Below are positions 37,830 through 45,771 of a stretch of DNA of 64,000 nt, in pieces (position 1 is the stretch's first letter; each line of letters begins with the position of its first letter). The stretch is from Pseudomonadota bacterium (GTDB lineage: Bacteria; Pseudomonadota; Alphaproteobacteria; Rhizobiales; Pleomorphomonadaceae). Under the pieces are notes generated by a model. It had not been told where the DNA came from, did no database searches, and saw only the letters and a list, made by a program, of their open reading frames with translations. The DNA lies in the NCBI GenBank assembly GCA_023436885.1, contig JAEZHI010000034.1:62001-126000 (forward strand), in the 5' to 3' direction. The translations under genes were made by a program, and so were the position numbers.

Positions 37830-38936
37830 TCAGGAAACTTCTCCGCACACCACCGGAACAGGCGTGCCGGTCGTGGTTGGGAAGGAAGATGGCAGCCCCT
37901 TCAGGCGTCGCGCCGCGAGATAGGCAAACGCCTGGGCTTCGACAAAGTCGGCATCGAACCCTATCTTGCCGGCCGGCACGACTTCCACCCCGGCGCGCTC
38001 GGCAATCATCCTCACCATGACGGGATTGCGGGCGCCACCACCCGACACGATGACTGTGCGAACGGGCGCGCCGGCAAGCCGTAGCCCCGCGGCGATACCC
38101 TCTGCCGTAAACGCGGTCAGGGTCGCTACGCGATCAGCGAAAGGCAAACGCGCAGCGGCATCGGCACGGAACGTATTGCGATCGAGCGATTTCGGAGCCG
38201 GGGCTTCGAAATGGGGATGATCCATCAACTGACCGAGAACACCGGCATCGACGTGCCCCTGCGCGGCAATGGCACCGTCCACATCGAAGCGAGCACCGGT
38301 CGCGTTGAAGACGAGATCGTCGATCAGCGCGTTTCCCGGTCCGGTGTCGAAGGCGGTCAGCTCACCATCAGGACCGATCAGGGTCACGTTGGCGACGCCG
38401 CCGATGTTGAGAAAAGCGACCGGCGGCGTAAGCCCTGCCTTTTGAGCCAGCGCTCGATGATAGACCGGCACCAACGGCGCCCCCTGCCCACCTGCCCGAA
38501 TGTCGGCAGATCGGAAATCATAGACGACCGGAAGGCCGAAGCGCTCGGCCAAAGCGTTGGCGTCGCCAATCTGCGCAGTAAAGCCGCGATCCGGCGCATG
38601 ATGCACCGTCTGCCCATGAAAACCGATCACCTCGGGCCGGATACCTTTCTTCTCGGCGGCGATCAACAGAACCGCCACCGCGTGGGCATGCGCATCAGTC
38701 ACGATGCTCTCGGCCTCCGAGAGTCTTCCGAAACGGTCCTCACGCGCGGTCATGCCGCACGCATCCTTCAATGCAGCCCGCAAAACCGCCCGTTCCTCGT
38801 CGCCGTAGGCTTGGAACAGCGTTGGCCCGAATTCGGCTATCCCCTCACCATCGGTGCGGATCAGCGCCGCGTCGACGCCGTCCATCGACGTACCGCTCAT
38901 CAGACCGAGTGCCCACATGGCCGAATCGCCCGACAT
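37830..38936 (-). CDS. anmK: Anhydro-N-acetylmuramic acid kinase
   Basis: Phosphorylates and opens 1,6-anhydroMurNAc during peptidoglycan recycling. At 368 aa it has normal length. Family blocks are GLMSGTSMDGVDAALI (about residues 11-26, ATP loop), GFHGQTVHHAPDRG, VVYDFRSADIRAGGQGAPLVPVYH, LNIGGVANVT, DTGPGNALID and VIVSGGGARNPVMV. The ATG at 38936 is preceded by GAGG at 6 nt. A much longer reading frame extends into antisense tyrS DNA and is rejected. It is divergent from tyrS. The peptidoglycan link fits the nearby D,D-carboxypeptidase. Confidence 0.95.
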   Translation of the reverse strand: MSGDSAMWALGLMSGTSMDGVDAALIRTDGEGIAEFGPTLFQAYGDEERAVLRAALKDACGMTAREDRFGRLSEAESIVTDAHAHAVAVLLIAAEKKGIRPEVIGFHGQTVHHAPDRGFTAQIGDANALAERFGLPVVYDFRSADIRAGGQGAPLVPVYHRALAQKAGLTPPVAFLNIGGVANVTLIGPDGELTAFDTGPGNALIDDLVFNATGARFDVDGAIAAQGHVDAGVLGQLMDHPHFEAPAPKSLDRNTFRADAAARLPFADRVATLTAFTAEGIAAGLRLAGAPVRTVIVSGGGARNPVMVRMIAERAGVEVVPAGKIGFDADFVEAQAFAYLAARRLKGLPSSFPTTTGTPVPVVCGEVS

Positions 38937-39038
38937 TTTTGACCTCATACCCCGTGAAATCCCGCTTCGATCCTGATAGGAAGCCCAGCGGACTGATACG
39001 TCAATTCGGGTCCGCGAACAAACCAAAGGTACAGAAAG

Positions 39039-40292
39039 ATGAGCGGCTACAAGTCGGATTTCCTGCGCACGCTCGACGAGCGCGGCTTCATCCACCAGAT
39101 CTCGGACCCCGAGGGGCTCGACGCAGCGTGCATGAAGGGTCCGATCACCGCGTATGTAGGCTATGACGCCACCGCCACCTCCATCCACATCGGCAACCTC
39201 ATCACCGTTACCATGCTCTACTGGCTGCAGGAGACCGGTCACCGGCCGATCAGCCTGATGGGCGGCGGCACGTCGATGGTAGGCGACCCCTCCTTCCGCG
39301 ACGATCAGCGCAAACTCCTGACACCGGAGACCATTGCCACTAATATCGAGAGCATCAAGAAGGTCTATTCGCGCATCCTGCGTTACGGCGACGGTCCGAC
39401 CGACGCCATCATGGCCAACAACGCCGACTGGCTGATGAAGCTCAATTACGTCGAGTTCCTGCGCGACGTCGGCCGCTTTTTCTCGGTCAACCGCATGCTG
39501 TCCTTCGACAGCGTCAAGCTGCGTCTCGACCGCGAGCAGTCGCTGTCGTTCCTCGAATTCAACTACATGATCATGCAGGGCTACGACTTCGTCGAACTCA
39601 ACCGCCGCTACGGGACGGTCCTGCAGATGGGCGGCTCCGATCAGTGGGGCAACATCGTCAACGGCGTTGACCTCAGCCATCGCATGGGCGGACCGCAACT
39701 CTACGCGCTGACGACACCGCTCCTCACCACCTCCTCGGGCCAGAAGATGGGCAAGACTGCCAACGGCGCCGTGTGGCTCAATGGCGATCTCTTCAGCCCC
39801 TATGATTTCTGGCAGTATTTCCGCAACACCGAGGATGCCGACGTCGTCCGCTTCCTGAAGATCTTCACCCGCCTGCCCTTGTCGGAGATCGCCCGGCTCG
39901 GCGCGCTCGGCGGCGCTGAGATCAACGAGGCCAAGAAGATCCTGGCAACCGAAGCGACCGCCGTCGTTCACGGCCGCGAGGCGGCGGAGGCTGCCGCCGA
40001 AACGGCACGCCTGACCTTCGAGGAAGGCGTCCATGCGGACGATCTGCCAACCCTTGAGATCCCGAAGGCCGACCTTGAGGCCGGCGTCGGCGTGCTAACC
40101 GCCTTCGTCCAGGCTGGGCTCGCCGCCTCCAACGGCGACGCCCGTCGTTCCGCCCAGGGCGGCGGCTTGAAGGTCAACGACCGCGCAGTGAGCGATCCAA
40201 AGGAAGTCCTGACGTTGCAGAGCCTCAATCGCGACGGAGTCATCAAGCTTTCGCTCGGCAAGAAGAAGCACATTTTGTTGAAGCCGGTCTGA
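39039..40292 (+). CDS. tyrS: Tyrosyl-tRNA synthetase
   Basis: Class I aminoacyl-tRNA synthetase, 417 aa, bacterial TyrS type. The HIGH-like motif is SIHIGNL (about residue 46), the tyrosine and tRNA region is NADWLMKLNYVEFLRDVG, and the KMSKS-like motif is KMGKT (about residue 235). A C-terminal S4-like domain (LKVNDRAVSDPKEVLTL) completes the protein. The start follows an AAGGTACAGAAAG stretch. The gene is followed by an intrinsic terminator. Confidence 0.97.
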   Translation: MSGYKSDFLRTLDERGFIHQISDPEGLDAACMKGPITAYVGYDATATSIHIGNLITVTMLYWLQETGHRPISLMGGGTSMVGDPSFRDDQRKLLTPETIATNIESIKKVYSRILRYGDGPTDAIMANNADWLMKLNYVEFLRDVGRFFSVNRMLSFDSVKLRLDREQSLSFLEFNYMIMQGYDFVELNRRYGTVLQMGGSDQWGNIVNGVDLSHRMGGPQLYALTTPLLTTSSGQKMGKTANGAVWLNGDLFSPYDFWQYFRNTEDADVVRFLKIFTRLPLSEIARLGALGGAEINEAKKILATEATAVVHGREAAEAAAETARLTFEEGVHADDLPTLEIPKADLEAGVGVLTAFVQAGLAASNGDARRSAQGGGLKVNDRAVSDPKEVLTLQSLNRDGVIKLSLGKKKHILLKPV

Positions 40293-40321
40293 GCCGGAAC
40301 ACAGATCCAAACGCCCCTATG

Positions 40322-40347
40322 CGGCCCGCCTCCCGGCGGGCCGTTTT
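40322..40347 (+). terminator. Terminator of tyrS
   Basis: CGGCCCGCC and GGCGGGCCG form a 9-bp stem with a TCCC loop, followed by TTTTCATTT. It lies 30 bp after tyrS and touches the 3' end of the convergent AsmA-like gene. Confidence 0.9.
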
Positions 40348-43300
40348 CATTTGAGCTCGAACAGTCGGCGGAAAATGCCCGGCGCGATGGCGGACAATGG
40401 ATTGACCGATAAAGACGGAGCATCGATCGGCCCGCTGAGACGATAGGAAACGCCAAGCAGGCCCGAGCGTCCACCGCCGGCGAAGATCGTCTGACCGAGC
40501 ACGGGAATGGCCGCCAGCAAGCTGTCGAGCTGGCTCGCCGGTAGATAACTGCCCGCGAGGCGCAGCGCGTTCTTCGAGAAATCGACATCGCCGCCCATGG
40601 TAAGACCGGCCGTCGCTGTTCGAATGAAGCCCTCGTTGATCGACAGCAAGCCGTTGCCGAACTTCACATCAAAGATCAGTCGGCTGATATCGGCCGTCGA
40701 CAATCCCTCGGTGGGCCCATCGTGCGAGGCAGTGGAGAGCTGCGCAAGGGCCGGCTCCTCGACCACTTTCCATCGACTGCCATCGATGCTGGCTGTCAGC
40801 AGGCCGCTATCATTAATCACGCCGGCAAGCGTCGCACGGCCACCGTAGACACGACGATAGACGCCGAGAAAGCGCAGCAGACGCCCCACCTCGCCGGCCT
40901 CGACCTTGAGATCACGTCCTTTCGGGCTCGGCTGTAGCGTGGCCGATGCGGAGCCGCCGCCGGACGTCTGCATGGTCAGCGATAGGTTGTCGATCCTGCC
41001 CCCGGAGATCGCTGCGGATAGATTGAGCCCATCGAGCTGCTCGCCCCCTTCACCCGAGACATTAGCGATGGCAGCCGAAAGCGAGAGCGGCATGCCACCG
41101 GGAATACCGGTGCTGGTGGTGCGGCGCAAAAGGTTGCTCACCAGCGATCGAGCGTCGAGTCGCGAACCGCTGACCGAAACCTTCAGGCCAGAATCTCCGG
41201 TCGATGCCTTGAGGGCAAGTCGATCGGCAGGCGAGAAATTAAACTTGGTGAGATTGGCGCTGACAAATGCTCCACCGCCATCAAGGCTGATCTGCCCTTC
41301 GACTTCTGCCGCTCCTGCCTTGAACGCGAGGTTTGTGATGGCGGTACCGCTCGATTTTGTCGCCATATCGAATGTGAGCATGCCAGGCGTCCCGGCAGCC
41401 TTTCGAAAGCCGACCATGGGCACGTTGATTTCAGCCTTGGCGAGATTGATCGAAACCTTTTTCGAGGCTCCATTATCAGCCATCTCGACTGAAATGACCC
41501 CGCCAAGCATATCACCGAAATCGAAACCGTAACCTTTTGCAGCGGCCGCATCGAGATCGAGCCTCACCACCGACTTCGTGTCCCCCGCACCCGAGAGCGG
41601 CTGGGTCAGGAGGATGTCGGCAGAAGCGCCATCGATCTGGGCCTTGCCGCTGACATGGGCGGCACCATCGCTCAACTCGATCGCCAGATTGCCGTGAGTC
41701 ACCGAACGGCCGTTGATGGGAGCACCAGGATCAAAACCCGCCAGGTCGATCCGACCTCCATAGACAATATCGGTATCGGCAATATTTTCGGCGAGAGGCA
41801 CGCGGATTGAAAGATCGGCTTTTAGAGAACCGGCGGCGGCGGATGGATCGGACAAGAAATCAGCGGTTCCCGCGAAATCCAGGCGATTAAGAAGCATAAT
41901 GCCAGCAGCGGCCGGTCCAGACAGCGTCAGTGACACCTCGCCGTCAGGAACCTTTGCGTTGATGACCGGCACCACAAAGACAGATGGTCCCATGTCGAGA
42001 CGACGCCCGTCCCCGAGATCAACCCATCCCTTATCGACCGAAATCTCGAATCGGTTGCCGGAGAGCTTTCCGTGTCCGACAGCGTCCCGGATCAGTGGCG
42101 CGTCGTCGAACGGGGTGAAGACACCTTCCGAAAAGTCGAAAGCGATGGTCGCATCGGGGGCGCCCCCCCCGCCCTCTGCCACCTGGTCCCCACGCACCGA
42201 GACATCCACCGTCGCGTTGGAGATCAGCCCCTCGTGAATGTGCGTGCCGATCCAGTCTCGAACGTCGGGTGCCACCGTCGTGGGCCATAGAACCTTGAGA
42301 GCCGCGATGGGTAACCGCGGTGAAACGCCGGAGAGCACGGCAAAGGAACCGCCATCCCGATGAGACGCACGCACGGCGGCCGTGAAGCTGATACCTGCCC
42401 CTTCGACATGCATGTCGTCCATGACCAGAAGTGAGGCAGCCGAGTCATAGCTGCCGGCGATACGTCCTTCGGTAGTTCGGATTCCGTTGACGACGTCCTG
42501 TCCGTCCAGCTTGACATCGAATGTCCAGAGTTTGCTGTCGGAATTTGGCGGCGTAATCTCGCCGTGGGCCAGCAAGTAACCGCTGCTGAGCACGATAGGC
42601 GACGGATTGAATGATATGGCCCGCTTGTCCGGATCCCAGCTGAAATCCAGCCGAACCGGCGCAGCAAGACCATCGGTGACAGTGTCTCCAAACTGGAGTG
42701 ATGGTCCCGCAGTCAACTGCCATCCTGCGGATGTGATCCCTTTTTCGGCATCAACGGTTACAGCCCCGGTCAGTGCTATCGGCCCGGAGAGGTTGACGTC
42801 ATCGCGGCCGGCGATCGATGCAAGGTCGGCGAGATCGAAGCCGCGCGTTTCCCCTTTGACGACAATCGGAACCCCAGCAACAGGCAACTCGGCGGAGAGG
42901 CGCACTGAAACGGCACCATTAGTCCCCAGGCCGATCGCTTGCGCCTCGATAACACGACCGTCGCGAATGCCACCGGTTACCGAGATATCGGATATGACGT
43001 CGCGTCGTGTTGTGCCTGGCCGTTCGACACCAAAACCGAAGGAGCGTATTTCGAAAAAACGTAGCCCATTTTCCTCGACTGCTCTGCGAACGGCAAGCAC
43101 TGCTCGATCCAAAGGCGGCAGTTTGGACTGGGGGCCGATATCGCTGACCAGAACGTGGTCAAGCGTAACGCCGTCGATGGGAACCACATTGAGTGTCGGT
43201 TTCGGCCATCGTCCGGAAATCCGCATTTCATTGACGGACAATACAAGATCGTTGGGGCGTTCCAACCGGATGTCGCGAATGACGAGTTCAGGATTGAGAT

Positions 43301-43577
43301 CGTCGGCGAGCTCAATCCCAGCAAGACCTATATCGACCCTGGCACCGTCTTCATTGGCAGCCATGATCGCCTCAAGCCGGCTGGCCATAAAGGGCAAGAA
43401 GAGCGGTCCCTGCGTAAGCCGCCACACGAGCAACGACGTCACAGCAAGGATCACGACGAGCAAAACCAGAGCGAAGCGGAGCACACGCCTCCACCAACGC
43501 CGTCGACCGTTCAGTTGCTTCTTGTCGAGACCGGTCCCCGTTATATCGACATCTCCCTTGATGGAAAGGACCGACAC
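40347..43577 (-). CDS. AsmA/YhdP-like large envelope protein
   Basis: A 1076-aa protein with one N-terminal membrane anchor (about residues 28-51) after a basic cytoplasmic stretch (NGRRRWWRRV). The rest is an extended, beta-rich periplasmic region (DUF3971 and AsmA-like C-terminal types), ending near the last 150 residues with LTMGGDVDFSKNALRLAGSYLPA, VPVLGQTIFAGG and GVSYRLSGPIDAPSLSVNPLS. Proteins of this repeating beta-groove family are implicated in lipid transport between inner and outer membranes. The GTG start is tentative. It is transcribed toward tyrS and divergent from ygfZ. Confidence 0.85.
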   Translation of the reverse strand: MSVLSIKGDVDITGTGLDKKQLNGRRRWWRRVLRFALVLLVVILAVTSLLVWRLTQGPLFLPFMASRLEAIMAANEDGARVDIGLAGIELADDLNPELVIRDIRLERPNDLVLSVNEMRISGRWPKPTLNVVPIDGVTLDHVLVSDIGPQSKLPPLDRAVLAVRRAVEENGLRFFEIRSFGFGVERPGTTRRDVISDISVTGGIRDGRVIEAQAIGLGTNGAVSVRLSAELPVAGVPIVVKGETRGFDLADLASIAGRDDVNLSGPIALTGAVTVDAEKGITSAGWQLTAGPSLQFGDTVTDGLAAPVRLDFSWDPDKRAISFNPSPIVLSSGYLLAHGEITPPNSDSKLWTFDVKLDGQDVVNGIRTTEGRIAGSYDSAASLLVMDDMHVEGAGISFTAAVRASHRDGGSFAVLSGVSPRLPIAALKVLWPTTVAPDVRDWIGTHIHEGLISNATVDVSVRGDQVAEGGGGAPDATIAFDFSEGVFTPFDDAPLIRDAVGHGKLSGNRFEISVDKGWVDLGDGRRLDMGPSVFVVPVINAKVPDGEVSLTLSGPAAAGIMLLNRLDFAGTADFLSDPSAAAGSLKADLSIRVPLAENIADTDIVYGGRIDLAGFDPGAPINGRSVTHGNLAIELSDGAAHVSGKAQIDGASADILLTQPLSGAGDTKSVVRLDLDAAAAKGYGFDFGDMLGGVISVEMADNGASKKVSINLAKAEINVPMVGFRKAAGTPGMLTFDMATKSSGTAITNLAFKAGAAEVEGQISLDGGGAFVSANLTKFNFSPADRLALKASTGDSGLKVSVSGSRLDARSLVSNLLRRTTSTGIPGGMPLSLSAAIANVSGEGGEQLDGLNLSAAISGGRIDNLSLTMQTSGGGSASATLQPSPKGRDLKVEAGEVGRLLRFLGVYRRVYGGRATLAGVINDSGLLTASIDGSRWKVVEEPALAQLSTASHDGPTEGLSTADISRLIFDVKFGNGLLSINEGFIRTATAGLTMGGDVDFSKNALRLAGSYLPASQLDSLLAAIPVLGQTIFAGGGRSGLLGVSYRLSGPIDAPSLSVNPLSAIAPGIFRRLFELK

Positions 43578-43694
43578 AGCGCCGGACCAAACTCTATGCC
43601 CCCTCTGCGTCGGGCTTGCCTCTCCTGAGGCAGCCGGCTACCAATCGGGAACTACGTAACGATCATGCGCCGACAAGAACGGAAAGATCCGACA

Positions 43695-44552
43695 ATGGCC
43701 GATTCCTTCCTCTGCCGCCTCGACAGCCGTAGCCTCGTTGACGTCTCCGGTCCAGAGGCCTCTGACTTTCTCGACCGCATGATCACACAGAAGACCGAAG
43801 CCGCAGACGGAAGCAAAGCCGCACTCGGCGCGCTCTTGACCCCTCAGGGCAAGATCATCTCGGACTTCCTTGTTGTCCGCAAAGAAAGTGGCGGTTTTCT
43901 GCTCGATGCACCATCCGCAGGCGCTGCTGACCTGCGCAAGCGCCTTACGATGTTCAAGCTTCGCGCCGACGTCACAATCGAGGCCTCACCACTCGTTGTC
44001 TACGCAGGCACTGGCGCTCCACCGCCTTCGGCTGGAATCCTGGCAACGGACGCGCGCCATCCAGACCTCGGCTGGCGTCTCTATGCTGCCGAGGGCGCGG
44101 TTACAACCAACGCCGATGAAGCAGCCTGGCAGGCCCATCGCGTCTTGCTCGGCGTGCCCGAAGCCGGCACGGACCTGCCCCTTCTGGACGCCTTTCCACA
44201 CGATCTCGCCATGGACAGCCTGCACGGCGTCGATTTCGACAAGGGCTGCTACGTCGGCCAGGAAGTCGTCAGTCGCATGCGCTATCGAGGAACCGCCAGG
44301 CGTCGTCCCGTCATTCTGTCCGCTGACACGCAGCTACCTCCGGCCGGCGCCGAAATCCTGATTGGCGGGCGAGCTGCCGGCCATGTCGGCTCCGCCAACG
44401 GAACACGCGGCATCGCCATTCTGAGGCTCGATCGTGTGCGCGATGCGATGTCAACAGGAGAGCCCATCACGGTGGAAGGCTTGCCGGTTTCGGTTGCGCT
44501 CCCAGCCTGGGCCGACTACGGCTGGCCGGACAACACCAAACCGGACGACTGA
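43695..44552 (+). CDS. ygfZ: Folate-binding Fe-S cluster maintenance protein YgfZ
   Basis: A 285-aa protein related to the aminomethyltransferase T-protein that uses tetrahydrofolate to support Fe-S enzymes. The hallmark KGCYVGQEVVSRMRYRG lies near residue 181, with the N-terminal LTPQGKIISDFLVV and C-terminal AADYGWP-like end. The ATG at 43695 has GGAAAG upstream and gives the usual length. A start 30 bp earlier is also in frame. It heads a tight group with the HD hydrolase and tyrosine phosphatase genes (gap 5 bp, then a 4-bp overlap). Confidence 0.95.
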   Translation: MADSFLCRLDSRSLVDVSGPEASDFLDRMITQKTEAADGSKAALGALLTPQGKIISDFLVVRKESGGFLLDAPSAGAADLRKRLTMFKLRADVTIEASPLVVYAGTGAPPPSAGILATDARHPDLGWRLYAAEGAVTTNADEAAWQAHRVLLGVPEAGTDLPLLDAFPHDLAMDSLHGVDFDKGCYVGQEVVSRMRYRGTARRRPVILSADTQLPPAGAEILIGGRAAGHVGSANGTRGIAILRLDRVRDAMSTGEPITVEGLPVSVALPAWADYGWPDNTKPDD

Positions 44553-44557
44553 CATCC

Positions 44558-45178
44558 ATGGCCGACAAAGCCGGCTCTCCGCCCCGCGCCTGGCAGCGCA
44601 TGTTATCGGGACGACGCCTCGACCTTCTCGACCCCTCACCCCTCGATGTCGAGATCTCCGACATCGCCCACGGTCTCGCCCGCGTGGCGCGCTGGAACGG
44701 GCAGACGATCGGCGATCACGCCTTTTCTGTCGCCCAGCACTGCCTCGTCGTAGAGGATATCGCCGGCCTGCTCGAACCTGAACTGACCGTGTGCCAGCGC
44801 CTCGTCGTGCTGCTTCATGACGCGCCAGAATACGTCATCGGTGATATGATCTCCCCGTTCAAATCTGTGATGGGAGGTGATTACAAGACGGTCGAGAAGC
44901 GTCTTGCAGACGCCATTCATCGGCGTTTTGGCCTCGAGAAATACGATACGGAGCGCCTGAAGAAACTGGCCAAGAAAGCTGACCTCATTTCCGCCTATTT
45001 CGAAGCGGTGGAGCTTGCCGGCTTCACCGCCGAAGAGGCCAAACGGATATTCGGCATACCCCGCGGCATTGGTCGCCAGACTCCGACAGGCCCTGTGCTC
45101 GGCCTCGATCCATTGCCAACTGTCTCGGCCGAGGAAGCCTTCCTCACTCGTTTCCAGCAGCTCGAAAGCCAGCGATGA
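44558..45178 (+). CDS. HD-domain phosphohydrolase (YfbR/5'-nucleotidase-like)
   Basis: A 206-aa cytoplasmic metal-dependent hydrolase. Metal-binding residues are visible as GDHAFSVAQHC (about residues 52-62), LLHDAPEYVIGDM (about 86-98, the HD pair) and a later Asp in KKADLISA. The family is commonly annotated as HD or phosphohydrolase, and some members cleave deoxynucleoside monophosphates. The substrate is unproven here. It starts 5 bp after ygfZ and overlaps the phosphatase gene by 4 bp (ATGA). Confidence 0.9.
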   Translation: MADKAGSPPRAWQRMLSGRRLDLLDPSPLDVEISDIAHGLARVARWNGQTIGDHAFSVAQHCLVVEDIAGLLEPELTVCQRLVVLLHDAPEYVIGDMISPFKSVMGGDYKTVEKRLADAIHRRFGLEKYDTERLKKLAKKADLISAYFEAVELAGFTAEEAKRIFGIPRGIGRQTPTGPVLGLDPLPTVSAEEAFLTRFQQLESQR

Positions 45179-45702
45179 CAGCCACCTCCATTCACGTCTG
45201 CTCCCTAACCAAGCTCGAAGAGACGGTTGCGCTGACCGGCGCCCGCCACGTTATTACGCTGATCAATGCTGGCACACCGATGCGCCTGCCCACGACGATC
45301 AGCCATCAGAACCATCTCTTCCTGGCCATGCACGACATCATTGAAACGGTCGACGGCATGACACCGCCCGGCGATACCCATGTCGCGCAGATGCTCGAAT
45401 GGGTGAACGACTGGGACCGAACGACACCGCTTGTCGTCCACTGCTTTGCTGGGATCTCTCGCTCGACGGCAGCCGCCTACACGCTGGTCTCGGCACTGAA
45501 TCCATGGCGCGACGAAGCAGCCCTTGCCAATTTGCTGCGCGAGCGCGCACCGTCTGCGACACCCAATCGTCGTATCGTGGAGATCGCCGATCGACTGCTC
45601 GGTCGCAATGGTCGCATGGTGGCAGCAATCGATGCCATTGGCCGCGGAGCCGACGCTTTCGAGGGCACACCTTTCGCTCTCGAAATCGAAGCGGCGCGCT
45701 AA
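45175..45702 (+). CDS. Tyrosine/dual-specificity-type protein phosphatase
   Basis: A 175-aa protein with the Cys-based phosphatase P-loop HCFAGISRST (about residues 89-98), where the Cys is nucleophile and the Arg binds phosphate. A possible general acid Asp lies before it in WVNDWDRTTP. Proteins of this small alphaproteobacterial family are usually labelled tyrosine phosphatase or dual specificity phosphatase, and substrates are unknown. It overlaps the HD gene by 4 bp and precedes ppdK by 69 bp. Confidence 0.88.
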   Translation: MTATSIHVCSLTKLEETVALTGARHVITLINAGTPMRLPTTISHQNHLFLAMHDIIETVDGMTPPGDTHVAQMLEWVNDWDRTTPLVVHCFAGISRSTAAAYTLVSALNPWRDEAALANLLRERAPSATPNRRIVEIADRLLGRNGRMVAAIDAIGRGADAFEGTPFALEIEAAR

Positions 45703-45771
45703 CCGACACCGGAAAAGCGAGTGCGCGTCTCAACGGACGCACATCGCCGCTTTCCGTGTTATAGGCAGTTC

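Noticed and set aside
37830..40034. A 734-codon frame that would fuse anmK to an N-terminal extension
   Set aside because: The extension is antisense tyrS. AnmK starts cleanly at 38936 with a ribosome binding site and family N-terminus.
40322..40347. GC-rich inverted repeat as a possible mobile-element end
   Set aside because: Position after tyrS, 9-bp stem, tetraloop and T run identify it as an intrinsic terminator.
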